Below, piece by piece: positions 8,898-17,361 of a stretch of 64,000 nucleotides of DNA; the first letter of the stretch is position 1; every line of letters starts with the position of its first letter. Made by a program: the position numbers and the translations under genes. This DNA comes from a candidate division Hyd24-12 bacterium UBA6080 (GTDB lineage Bacteria; Fermentibacterota; Fermentibacteria; Fermentibacterales; JCC-6), in assembly GCA_002436025.1 (NCBI GenBank), contig DIXM01000011.1:65723-129722 (forward strand), written 5' to 3'. The notes beneath the pieces are model-generated. The model made no database searches. It worked only from the letters and a program-made list of their open reading frames with translations, and was not told the origin of the DNA.

Positions 8898-9894
8898 CTG
8901 ATGAGCCTGAAGCTCTGGTGAGGTTTTTGCGACAAAGCCTTGCGAAGAGGCCTCGAAGACCGCCCTGTGACGGTTCCTCCATGAACCTGAGCAGTACCTG
9001 ATCTCCCGGAATGCTGTTTGGGATGGTCGAAGGGAGAGCTTCCCGAAGCCCGGCAGCGGTGCCGTCAAGAACCGCTCTGAAGATCAAAAACCTGCCCCTG
9101 ACAAGCAGGGACAGAAGCCAGATCAGCTGCCATGCGAAAAGAACACTGAAAACTCCGCGCATGGCGCTCTTGGAAAGGTGTTTTCTGAGTACCAGTATCC
9201 TGTTTCTGTTACAGAGCCTTTCCTTCTTTGGGACAACCTTCGACATCGTTCCGCTGAAGTGGTGTTCAACCATTGCACTCGGCTGGTAAACAACCCTCCA
9301 GCCTCTGCGCCACAGGGAAATGCCCAGGTCCATATCCTCGGAATAGATGAACAGCTCGTTCCAGAAGACCCGATCCGGTTCCTCAAGCGCAGCCCTGCGA
9401 ACCGCCATTGCCCCTCCGCAGGGGAATAGTATCTCATCGGAGACACTCCAGTTCAAGGCGGGGTCGCCGCGCCCCCTGTCCCGGGAGTACGCCAGCGCGT
9501 CCATGCAGCCACCAGCCGAGTCCATGGTCAGTAAATCACCAAAGCGTCGCATCGAGCTTGTCACCGCACCCACGCCCGGGTCGGCGAAAGGCTTCAGTAG
9601 ATTGGAAAGCCAGTCCGGCGCAACACGTGTATCGTTGTTGAGAAGGGCTACGATCTCCGAGTCTGAGGCCTTTACCCCGGCGTTGTTGCCTCCGGTGAAC
9701 CCAAGGTTCTTTCCCGTTGCAAGAACACGAACCCATGGATACCTGCTTTCCAGAAGGGACAGGGACCCGTCGGTTGAGCCGTTGTCCACCACCATGACGC
9801 TGCAGCCTTCAGGAGTGTTTCCCTCAAGGGAGTCAAGACAGTCCGGAAGGAAATGCGCCCCGTTGTAGTTCAGTATGATCACCGTGCAGGTCAT
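8854..9894 (-). CDS. glycosyltransferase family 2 (rhamnosyltransferase-like), copy 2
   Basis: A 346-aa GT-A enzyme: V-I-I-L-N-Y-N-G at the start, VVDNGSTDGS near residue 40, GGNNAG at ~68 and the LLNNDTRV metal-binding region at ~86. A C-terminal hydrophobic segment (~245-275) may associate with the membrane. It is a close tandem paralog of the gene just upstream, with which it shares a TAATG stop/start junction. Family members transfer dTDP-rhamnose or related sugars to lipid-linked glycans; the actual donor is not visible. Confidence 0.9.
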   Translation of the reverse strand: MTCTVIILNYNGAHFLPDCLDSLEGNTPEGCSVMVVDNGSTDGSLSLLESRYPWVRVLATGKNLGFTGGNNAGVKASDSEIVALLNNDTRVAPDWLSNLLKPFADPGVGAVTSSMRRFGDLLTMDSAGGCMDALAYSRDRGRGDPALNWSVSDEILFPCGGAMAVRRAALEEPDRVFWNELFIYSEDMDLGISLWRRGWRVVYQPSAMVEHHFSGTMSKVVPKKERLCNRNRILVLRKHLSKSAMRGVFSVLFAWQLIWLLSLLVRGRFLIFRAVLDGTAAGLREALPSTIPNSIPGDQVLLRFMEEPSQGGLRGLFARLCRKNLTRASGSSDEPNRIRNCDTQQR

Positions 9895-10928
9895 TACCGG
9901 CTTTCCTCACGGGTTCGGATCATTCTCATTCGTCTCACACTTCCCCTCATTCCCCTTGTCATCATCCTGCAGAAAAACCTGCGAACAGCAGTGCCCTCAG
10001 CCGGTTCAATGAACTCAAGCATGACCTCTTCACCGGTAAGGGAATCCGTAAGCGCTCCCGAGACGGGCAGCTTCGCTCTGAGACCGGCCGCGGTCCCTGC
10101 AATAATGGCTCTCAGTCTTGAAAAATCCCCCCGTGTGAGCAGAAAGGCAAACCAGAAGAGCTGCCAGACGATCAGCAAAGGCAGAAGCATTCTTTTTGCC
10201 CCCGGAGAAAGGTGCCTGCGAAGCACCAGCACTCTGTTGCGGGCGGTGTATCGGTTCTTGAAGGTGCTGTTTCTGCCGGACGTTCCGCTGTAGTGGTGTT
10301 CCACCAATGCGTTCGGCTGGTAGACAACCCTCCAGCCCCTGCGCCACAAAGAAATGCCCAGATCCATGTCCTCGGAATAGGCGAACAGCTCGTTCCAGAA
10401 GATCCGATCCGGTTCCTCAAGCGCCGCCCTGCGAACCGCCATTGCCCCGCCGCAGGGGAACAGAACCTCATCAAAGACAGCCCACTTTGAAGCGGGCTCA
10501 CCCCGTCCCCTGTCCATGCAGTAAGCCAGTGCGTCGATGCTTCCACCGGCCGAGTCAATGGTCGACACATCACCAAAGCGTCGCATCGAGCTTGTCACCG
10601 CACCCACGTCCGGGTCGGCGAAAGGCTTCAGTAGATTGGAAAGCCAGTCCGGCGCAACGCGTGTGTCGTTGTTGAGAAGGGCCACGATCTCCGACTCTGA
10701 GGCCTTTGCCCCGGCGTTGTTGCCTCCGGTGAACCCAAGGTTCGTTCCCATTGCAAGAACACGAACCCATGGATAACTGCTGTCCAGAAGGGCCAGGGAC
10801 CCGTCGGTTGAGCCGTTGTCCACCACCATTACGTTGCAGTCTAGAGGAATATGTCCCTCAAGGGAGTCAAGACAGTCCGAAAGAAAATGCGCCCCATTGC
10901 AGTTCAGCACAATCACCGTGCAGGTCAA
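9894..10928 (-). CDS. glycosyltransferase family 2 (rhamnosyltransferase-like), copy 1
   Basis: A 344-aa paralog of the downstream GT2 with the same motifs (VVDNGSTDGS, GGNNAG, LLNNDTRV, YSEDMDLGISLWRRGW). The start is TTG at 10928, supported by a strong GGGGAGG site 5-6 nt upstream and by alignment to the ATG start of the paralog (M-T-C-T-V-I). Nucleotide identity with copy 2 is very high across the middle of the genes and falls off towards the C-terminus, consistent with duplication followed by acceptor divergence or local gene conversion. It is the first gene of a minus-strand run of glycan genes reaching to ~3.1 kb. Confidence 0.9.
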   Translation of the reverse strand: MTCTVIVLNCNGAHFLSDCLDSLEGHIPLDCNVMVVDNGSTDGSLALLDSSYPWVRVLAMGTNLGFTGGNNAGAKASESEIVALLNNDTRVAPDWLSNLLKPFADPDVGAVTSSMRRFGDVSTIDSAGGSIDALAYCMDRGRGEPASKWAVFDEVLFPCGGAMAVRRAALEEPDRIFWNELFAYSEDMDLGISLWRRGWRVVYQPNALVEHHYSGTSGRNSTFKNRYTARNRVLVLRRHLSPGAKRMLLPLLIVWQLFWFAFLLTRGDFSRLRAIIAGTAAGLRAKLPVSGALTDSLTGEEVMLEFIEPAEGTAVRRFFCRMMTRGMRGSVRRMRMIRTREESR

Positions 10929-10990
10929 AAAAACCTCCCCGGGTCACTTTCTCAACCCGACACTATATTCAATCAATGGAAACAACCCGC

Positions 10991-12199
10991 ATGAATATAG
11001 CAGCTTTCCACATGCTTCCCAGCGGTGGCGGAGCCAGGCTGGCCTCACAAAACATCAGCATCCTTCAACACAGATTCTCATGGCACATTCATTCAGTAGA
11101 GGGAGCGGTCGAGTTTCCCAATCTTCAAACCGCAGCCCTCAGACGGCACAGCTTTCCCCAGGGAAAACGATTGTCGGGTGTTTCGAGGTTGTTTGCACCC
11201 CTGCTTCTAATGAACAGGTTACGCTCATTTGGTGAACTGTGTGTAAGAATCGCCTCGGAGATGAACAGTGAGGGACAAATCGCCCTCGTGCACAACAGCA
11301 TGATAATCGCTGCTCCACCGGTTCTGGACCATCTTTCGATACCTTCTGTGTACTTCTGTTACGAATACCCCAGGCACCTTTACGAAAAGCCCCGAATCAG
11401 AAGAACCGGGAGTTTGCTGGGCGACCAGCTCCTTCTTCCTCTGGAAAGAAGGGAGAGGCAGATGGACAGAAAATCCGTCGCTGCGGCCGGGACAGTGGCG
11501 ACGTTTTCCCCGTACATGAGGAACAGGTTGCGGAGTGTCTACGGTGTCGAGGCTGAAATGGTCTATCCGGGTGTGGATTCTGCCTTTTTTTCACCTGGGG
11601 AGTTAAAGGTAAAAGGCAGCCATCTGCTTTCAGTCGGCGCCCTTTGGCCGTTCAAGGGTCATGATGCCGCCATCCGCTCAGTATCGCTTCTGCCCAGGTC
11701 GATTCGCCCTCCGATTGTGATTGCCGCTGATCGGGAGTTTCCCGGTTATGGAGAGAAACTGAAGCGGTTTGCTGCCCGGAGCAACGTAGATCTGAGAATT
11801 GAAAGGGCCATCAGCGACGAATCTCTTCTCGGGCTTTACCGAAGCGCCAAGGCTGTTCTATGCTTTCAGCACAACGAGCCCTACGGTCTCGTCCCCCTCG
11901 AGGCCATGGCGTGCGGAAAACCCGTCGTCGCCCGAAACTCCGGGGGGTTCGCCGACAACATTCGGAACCGGGAAACCGGTTTACTGTTTCATGATCCTGC
12001 ATCTGAAGCCAGGGATCTGATCCTTGAGATCATCAGCGATGAAGGCTTATCAAATGAACTGGGTGATGCCGGCAGGGATTTTGTTATCAGCAGCAGAACC
12101 CCCGAAAGCTGTGCCGAAAGGTTGGCCCATGTGATTTTGGCGTCAGGCAAACAGCCTGCTAGTTCACCATTTCTCTCTCCCCGGAGTATGAAGCAGTAA
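10991..12199 (+). CDS. glycosyltransferase family 4
   Basis: A 402-aa GT-B enzyme diverging from the GT2 pair. Its start MNIAAFHMLPSGGGARLAS contains the glycine-rich N-terminal loop, and the C-terminal part has LLSVGALWPFKGHD and a GT4 E-x7-E region (NEPYGLVPLEAMACGKPVV). The start at 10991 is preferred because GT4 enzymes usually begin with a short M-x-I strand. ATG at 10976 is possible, and upstream codons overlap the antisense GT2 gene. No clear ribosome site is visible. A role in the same surface polysaccharide pathway is inferred from position. Confidence 0.82.
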   Translation: MNIAAFHMLPSGGGARLASQNISILQHRFSWHIHSVEGAVEFPNLQTAALRRHSFPQGKRLSGVSRLFAPLLLMNRLRSFGELCVRIASEMNSEGQIALVHNSMIIAAPPVLDHLSIPSVYFCYEYPRHLYEKPRIRRTGSLLGDQLLLPLERRERQMDRKSVAAAGTVATFSPYMRNRLRSVYGVEAEMVYPGVDSAFFSPGELKVKGSHLLSVGALWPFKGHDAAIRSVSLLPRSIRPPIVIAADREFPGYGEKLKRFAARSNVDLRIERAISDESLLGLYRSAKAVLCFQHNEPYGLVPLEAMACGKPVVARNSGGFADNIRNRETGLLFHDPASEARDLILEIISDEGLSNELGDAGRDFVISSRTPESCAERLAHVILASGKQPASSPFLSPRSMKQ

Positions 12200-12201
12200 A
12201 A

Positions 12202-12230
12202 TTGACAATCCGGTGCACGGGATGTATTGT
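12202..12230 (+). promoter_or_regulatory. sigma70-like promoter for the SLBB export gene
   Basis: A perfect TTGACA at 12202-12207 is followed by a 17-bp spacer and TATTGT at 12225-12230. This puts a transcription start near 12237, ~75 nt ahead of the export gene. It lies just after the stop of the upstream glycosyltransferase, so the export gene can be transcribed on its own. Confidence 0.65.
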
Positions 12231-12312
12231 TTTTTTCTAAACCTGCAGTGGCTGTGGTTCACTGATCGCACTCGCAATAAAGTAGTGTATGCAAGGTGAT
12301 TGAGGGGTTCAG

Positions 12313-13503
12313 ATGCTGTTGATGCTTATTGTTTTGAAACTGGGACTGCTTTCAAGTAACGGCGGAAACTTCTTTTCGCTTTCTTCAGCGTTTCAGTCCC
12401 AGGAAGACCTGTCTTCAGCGGCAGCAAGCCTCCCCGATCACGCATTCGTTCTCGTCGACAGAGACGAGTACCTTCTTGATGTGTCGGATATTCTGAAAAC
12501 AACGGTCGAGGGCGGTCTAAGCGAGTACCTTTTCAGCTGCGGGATCCTCCCCACCGAGATGTGCACAGTGACAACGGACGGATACATCAATGTGTCCGGA
12601 ATTGGCTCCATTGATGTGGCGGGTGCCACTATCAGCGAAGCACAGGCCAGGCTCGACGCACTGGTCAGGCAGTACTATTCGTCATCCCTGCAAATCAGCC
12701 TGACGCTCCACAAACCACGGGTCACGTCAGTTGCGATTCGCGGGATGGTGCGCAACCCGGGCAACTACATCCTTTCCGCTACTTCTCGAGTATCCGATCT
12801 TGTTCTCGAAAGCGGCGGCCTTGTTTTCTACGGAAGCCATTTGGGGCGAGCTGTCAGCCAGCAGGACGATTCCCTTCCCGTTGATCTTTCCTTTTCCGCG
12901 GAAACCAACAGGTTCAGGGATGATCCCTTTCTGGGAAACCTGAGCGTAGTGGAGATGTTTCCCTGCAGTAATCCCGTGTTCGTCAACTATCGGGGCTCGA
13001 TAATCACGGTCGACATAGCTCCGGACGGAACCAGTTTGTCCGATTTGCTGCATGAATTCATCATTCTCCGAGGCGACGTCAACCTTGAGCAATCCTACAT
13101 CTCTTCCCGCGACGACAGGACTGTTCCATTGTGGGATCAGAACAGGGGTTTCACCGAATACACGGTTGCTCCATTTGACACCCTGAATCTGGCGTATCAG
13201 GATGAATCGGTCTTTGTGAGCGGTGCGGTTTACTCACCGGGAATGATCCCCTTCAACCCTACCTCCACTGTCAGCTGGTACATCCAGGCCGCAGGTGGTT
13301 ACCTGAACGAAGCGAACAGAGGCAATGTCATTGTCAGTACGCCATCAGGAAACGTTGAGAATCTTGATATTGACACATTCGTTGTACAGCCCAACAGCAC
13401 GATTGAAGTCAAGTACAAATGGATTGCCGCAAACAGTGAATACATCGCATTGACCATGACCGCGATCTCCCTGATCATGTCGGTGCTTTACCTTACCCAG
13501 TGA
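12313..13503 (+). CDS. SLBB-domain polysaccharide export protein (Wza-like)
   Basis: A 396-aa protein with an N-terminal hydrophobic segment, a Poly_export-like domain (~60-140: DGYINVSGIGSIDVAG) and soluble-ligand-binding beta-grasp (SLBB) segments at ~140-170 (VAIRGMVRNPGNY) and ~300-350 (VFVSGAVYSPGMI). It ends with a membrane helix (IALTMTAISLIMSVLYL). Wza-family proteins form the outer-membrane/periplasmic channel for exopolysaccharide or capsule. No lipobox is seen at the N-terminus. The GAGGGG ribosome site is 5 nt from the ATG. Together with the Wzz, Wzy and flippase genes nearby it gives a near-complete Wzx/Wzy-type export route. Confidence 0.88.
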   Translation: MLLMLIVLKLGLLSSNGGNFFSLSSAFQSQEDLSSAAASLPDHAFVLVDRDEYLLDVSDILKTTVEGGLSEYLFSCGILPTEMCTVTTDGYINVSGIGSIDVAGATISEAQARLDALVRQYYSSSLQISLTLHKPRVTSVAIRGMVRNPGNYILSATSRVSDLVLESGGLVFYGSHLGRAVSQQDDSLPVDLSFSAETNRFRDDPFLGNLSVVEMFPCSNPVFVNYRGSIITVDIAPDGTSLSDLLHEFIILRGDVNLEQSYISSRDDRTVPLWDQNRGFTEYTVAPFDTLNLAYQDESVFVSGAVYSPGMIPFNPTSTVSWYIQAAGGYLNEANRGNVIVSTPSGNVENLDIDTFVVQPNSTIEVKYKWIAANSEYIALTMTAISLIMSVLYLTQ

Positions 13504-13694
13504 TCTTGCCTGTACCCAGCGTTCTTCCCTGACGTGTCCGTCTTTCGGGCCACCACAGCCGACAGGGCAGGGAACAAGCGGTAAACCATCTTCCCGGCTC
13601 ACTCTCCCGTCCTGTTCACCCGCTGCTCTGTGTTGTATTTTTGAGCCTCCGGGTTTGATCCCCGAACCATTATCTGACGGGAGAACCATACGAC

Positions 13695-14822
13695 ATGAAC
13701 GGACTTGTGCTTGTTACCGGCGGCGCCGGCTTCATCGGCTCTCACCTTTCCGACCTCCTTCTCGCCTCGGGGTACCGCGTGAGGGCGCTCGACTCGCTCG
13801 ATCCGCAGGTTCACGGCGAGGGAAGGAAAAGGCCGTCCTACCTTGATCCCCGGATAGAGCTCATTGTCGGTGATGTTCGCGACCCGGAGGCCGTATCTGC
13901 TGCGCTGGATGGGGCCGATTTTCTGATACACTTCGCCGCTGCGGTCGGAGTGGGACAGTCCATGTACGAGATCACCCGCTACACATCCATCAATTCCATG
14001 GGAGCGGCGGTGGTACTCGAAGAAGCCCTCAAGAAGAGGGACAGCATACGCAAGATGCTTGTGGCGAGCTCGATGTCCATCTACGGCGAGGGGGCTTACA
14101 GTTGCGGCAACTGCGGGCCTGTGAACCCGGGACTCAGGCGCCCCGAGCAGCTCGCGAGGCATGACTGGGAGATGCATTGCCCGCTTTGCGGCGGAACATG
14201 CGTCCCGGTGCCCACTCCTGAATCCAAGCCCCTGGCTCCCACAAGCGTTTATGCCGTGGGAAAACGCGATCATGAAGAGCTGTTTCTCTCCGTCGGCGAT
14301 GCCTACGGGATACCCGCAACAGCCATGAGGTTTTTCAATGTCTACGGTGAAAGGCAGGCCCTTTCCAACCCCTACACCGGGGTGGGAGCCATCTTCGCCT
14401 CCCGCCTTCTGAACGGGAACTCGCCTGTCGTGTTCGAGGACGGTGGCCAAAGCAGGGATTTCATTCACGTCCGCGACCTTGTCAGGGGTTGTCTGCTGGC
14501 GCTTGAGAACAGTGAGTCGGACGGAAGGGTCATCAATCTGGGCACCGGCAACCAGGTTTCCATTCTGCAGGTGGGCAAGGCCATAGCCAGGCAGCTCGGA
14601 AGGGACGACATCCCGTTCACCGTACGCAACCAGTTCAGGGCAGGCGACATCAGGCACTGTTTCGGTGATGTGTCCCTCGCCGCATCGCTTCTTGGGTTCA
14701 AGGCCGAGATCCCTTTCAGCGAGGGGGTCAGGGACCTTTGCAGCTGGGTGCTGGGACAGACCTCGGTCGACATGGTGGACAAGGCAACGGACGAGCTGGC
14801 AAAAAGAGGCCTCGCAAGGTGA
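13695..14822 (+). CDS. NAD-dependent sugar epimerase/dehydratase with zinc-ribbon insertion
   Basis: A 375-aa extended SDR enzyme: Rossmann G-G-A-G-F-I-G-S-H at residues ~8-16, the conserved Ser/Thr region (VASSMSIYGEG) near 120 and catalytic Y-x3-K (VYAVGKRDHEE) near 189. Between these is an insertion with CGNC and CPLCGGTC, two Cys pairs that look like a zinc ribbon. SDRs annotated as dTDP-L-rhamnose 4-epimerases can carry such an insert, so a dTDP-6-deoxyhexose epimerase is the best guess, but UDP-sugar epimerization is not excluded. A GGGAG site precedes the ATG. The stop overlaps the next gene (GTGA). Confidence 0.85.
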   Translation: MNGLVLVTGGAGFIGSHLSDLLLASGYRVRALDSLDPQVHGEGRKRPSYLDPRIELIVGDVRDPEAVSAALDGADFLIHFAAAVGVGQSMYEITRYTSINSMGAAVVLEEALKKRDSIRKMLVASSMSIYGEGAYSCGNCGPVNPGLRRPEQLARHDWEMHCPLCGGTCVPVPTPESKPLAPTSVYAVGKRDHEELFLSVGDAYGIPATAMRFFNVYGERQALSNPYTGVGAIFASRLLNGNSPVVFEDGGQSRDFIHVRDLVRGCLLALENSESDGRVINLGTGNQVSILQVGKAIARQLGRDDIPFTVRNQFRAGDIRHCFGDVSLAASLLGFKAEIPFSEGVRDLCSWVLGQTSVDMVDKATDELAKRGLAR

Positions 14823-15922
14823 GCACCCGAATCCTGCTGGACGCCAGGGCGGCACAGCGGACCGTAGACGGTATCACACGTTTTTCCACGGAGGTCACCG
14901 GGCAACTTGCGCGGCTGCGTGAGGATTGGGACATGGCCGTTCTCGTTCATCCCTCCGCGGCGTGTCACTTTGAACCCTTGGGCGTAGAAGTGATCCACAG
15001 CACCGTTCCCCGGTTCAAGCCGGGGGAGGATGCCAGACTGTCCCCCCTCTTCCGCAGGTTGAAACCCGATGCCTATGTCAATTTCTCACTGGCGGGGCCG
15101 ACCCCCGCAGGCGTTCCCACGATCATCACCGTCCATGACCTGATGGTCCTCAGTGTTCCCTGCTACTTCGGCAACGGGATCATCAGGAACGCCCTTTACC
15201 GGCGCCGTTTTCGTGCGATCATCGGGAGAAGCGCCTCACACGCCTCTGCAATAGCATGTCCCGGCGTGACGACACAGAGGGACATTGGCAGAAGGTTTCC
15301 CGATGCCGCAGACAAGGTTTTCGTCACCGGGGAGGGGCAGTCGCTTTTCTCGGCAGGCGACGGGAGAGTGAAAGGGAGGGAGAACGGCCCGTTTCTGGTG
15401 GTGGGAAACGCAAGGGCCTACAAGAACCTGCCAAGGTTGCTCACCGCGTACGGCAGGGTGTGGGCCATGAACCGCGACACTCCCCCAATGGTGATGGCCG
15501 TAAGGAACGACAGGGCATTTCGCGAGTTCCGGACCCACCTGTCCACGAATCCGGCGGCTGAAAGGATCACCGTGCTTTCTGGTGTGTCCGACACCGAACT
15601 CAAGGACCTCTACCTCTCATGCCGCGCCCTTCTGATGCCTTCGGTGTACGAGGGATTCGGTCTGCCGGCGCTTGAAGCCATGGCATCCGGAGCTCCGGTA
15701 ATGATCTCCAAAGGCACCGCCCTCGAGGAACTCGCCGGTGACACCGGGGTGCCTGTTGACCCCTATTCCGTCACGGACATTGCCAGGGGTATCGCTGTGC
15801 TGTCCGTGGCGACACCGTTCGAGCTTTCGGAAATGGGAACCCTCGCCATCCGGAGGGCTTCATCGTTTTCATGGGAAAAGACAGCCCGGAGTTACGCCGG
15901 GATCATCGGGGGGCTTCCTTGA
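14819..15922 (+). CDS. glycosyltransferase family 4
   Basis: A 367-aa GT-B enzyme starting at GTG 14819, which overlaps the epimerase stop as GTGA. The longer open frame upstream is inside the epimerase and is not protein-like. N-terminal I-L-L-D-A-R-A-A-Q-R-T-V-D-G-I is typical of mannosyltransferase-like GT4 enzymes. The C-terminal half has FLVVGNARAYKN and the E-x7-E region in VYEGFGLPALEAMASGAPV. Coupled to the epimerase before it and the radical SAM gene after it (TTGA overlap), it probably uses or extends the sugar made by that cluster. Confidence 0.87.
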   Translation: MSTRILLDARAAQRTVDGITRFSTEVTGQLARLREDWDMAVLVHPSAACHFEPLGVEVIHSTVPRFKPGEDARLSPLFRRLKPDAYVNFSLAGPTPAGVPTIITVHDLMVLSVPCYFGNGIIRNALYRRRFRAIIGRSASHASAIACPGVTTQRDIGRRFPDAADKVFVTGEGQSLFSAGDGRVKGRENGPFLVVGNARAYKNLPRLLTAYGRVWAMNRDTPPMVMAVRNDRAFREFRTHLSTNPAAERITVLSGVSDTELKDLYLSCRALLMPSVYEGFGLPALEAMASGAPVMISKGTALEELAGDTGVPVDPYSVTDIARGIAVLSVATPFELSEMGTLAIRRASSFSWEKTARSYAGIIGGLP

Positions 15923-17361
15923 GAATATCGGTGGTGAACCCCCCCTTCATGAACGGCAGGTTTTCCAGAACCTCCCGTTCACCCGCCATTGTGAAGAGCG
16001 GCACGATGTACTGGCCGTTCTGGCTTGCCTACCTCGTGGGAGGCCTTGAAAGGGCCGGTCACACCGTTCAGTTCCTGGACTGCCCCGCCAGGGGTATCCG
16101 CCGGGAGGACCTCTCGTCGGTGGTGGGAGATTTCGGACCCGAACTGCTGGTCATGGACACATCAACGCCTTCGATCAACAGTGACCTCGAGGTGGCCGAA
16201 GGGCTTAAAATGGGTCTGCCCGGCACACGGCTTGTCCTGGTTGGCACCCACGTCAGCGCCCTCCCCATTCAGGTACTTGCCCGGGCGCCCTTCGCAGATG
16301 CAGTGGCCGTCGGGGAGTACGACATCTCGCTGGTTCGCGCCGCCTCAGGAGAAGACCTCATGAAGGTACCGGGGCTGTGCGTGAACACTCCGGACGGGGG
16401 CGTTTTGACAGGCCCACCCGAGCTCGTGGAAGACCTCGACAGTCTTCCCTTCCTTGCCGACGTTTACCGAAGGCACCTGAGACCGGAAGACTATTTCTTC
16501 GCCGCAGCCAGGTACCCCAGCGTGATGACCATCACCAGCAGGGGATGTCCTTACAAGTGTTCGTTTTGCGTCTGGCCACAGGTCCTTCACCCCGGGGGGT
16601 ACAGGGCGCGAAGCGCTGGGAATGTCGCCGCCGAGTTCCGTCTCATCGCCGAGTACTTCCCCCAGGCCAGGGAGATAGTGGTGGAGGACGACACCTTCAG
16701 CGTGGACAGTTCCAGGGTCTCACAGGTAGCTTCCGCAATTGCCGCTGCGGGGAACCGGCTTCCCTGGACGGCAAATACCCGGGCCAACCTTTCCCTCGAA
16801 GCCATGAGAACAATGAAGGCGGCGGGATGCCGCATGCTCATCGTGGGTTACGAATCCGGCAGCCAGGAGATCCTTAATGGTGTTTCGAAAGGCACTACCG
16901 TTCAGCAGAACCTGGACTTTTCCACCCGGGCCAGGAAAGCGGGGCTGATGGTTCACGGCTGCTTCATGGTAGGGAACCCCGGCGAAACAAGAAAAACCAT
17001 GGAGCAGACGCTTTCGATGGCCATGAAACTCAGGCCTGACACGGCCCAGTTCTTTCCCATAATGGCCTACCCGGGAACCAGGCTCTACGATCAGTACCAG
17101 CGCCAGGGCATGCTTCGAACCACTGATTACTCACAGTGGCTCACGCCGGACGGGTTGCACAACTGCGTCGTCGACCTGCCGGGGCTCCCGGCGGAAGAGC
17201 TTGTGAGTTTTTGTAACCACGCAAGGAAAAAGTTCTATCTCAGGCCGTCATACATCGCCGCAAAGGTGGTTCAATCCCTTCTGCATCCCCTCACCGAGGG
17301 GAAACGAAACCTCAAGGCCTTCGGAACCTTCCGCAGGCACCTCTTCAGGGGTTCAAGGTGA
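15919..17361 (+). CDS. cobalamin-binding radical SAM enzyme
   Basis: A 480-aa protein starting at TTG 15919 (TTGA overlap with the previous stop). Residues ~1-150 form a B12-binding-like Rossmann domain (RISVVNPPF, then WPFWLAYLVGGLERAGH). The radical SAM domain begins at TSRGCPYKCSFC (C-x3-C-x2-C, 4Fe-4S ligands) with a GYESGSQ motif further on. There is no clear DxHxxG motif in the N-terminal domain, so base-off cobalamin binding is uncertain. Relatives perform methylations or C-C bond chemistry on lipids, sugars or hopanoids. Its location inside a glycan operon suggests modification of a sugar or the lipid carrier; this is inference. Confidence 0.82.
   Translation: MRISVVNPPFMNGRFSRTSRSPAIVKSGTMYWPFWLAYLVGGLERAGHTVQFLDCPARGIRREDLSSVVGDFGPELLVMDTSTPSINSDLEVAEGLKMGLPGTRLVLVGTHVSALPIQVLARAPFADAVAVGEYDISLVRAASGEDLMKVPGLCVNTPDGGVLTGPPELVEDLDSLPFLADVYRRHLRPEDYFFAAARYPSVMTITSRGCPYKCSFCVWPQVLHPGGYRARSAGNVAAEFRLIAEYFPQAREIVVEDDTFSVDSSRVSQVASAIAAAGNRLPWTANTRANLSLEAMRTMKAAGCRMLIVGYESGSQEILNGVSKGTTVQQNLDFSTRARKAGLMVHGCFMVGNPGETRKTMEQTLSMAMKLRPDTAQFFPIMAYPGTRLYDQYQRQGMLRTTDYSQWLTPDGLHNCVVDLPGLPAEELVSFCNHARKKFYLRPSYIAAKVVQSLLHPLTEGKRNLKAFGTFRRHLFRGSR

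Noticed and set aside
13599..14855. 418-aa minus-strand reading frame opposite the epimerase
   Set aside because: It is antisense to an enzyme with all SDR motifs, has no recognisable domain, and its composition is that of a shadow frame.
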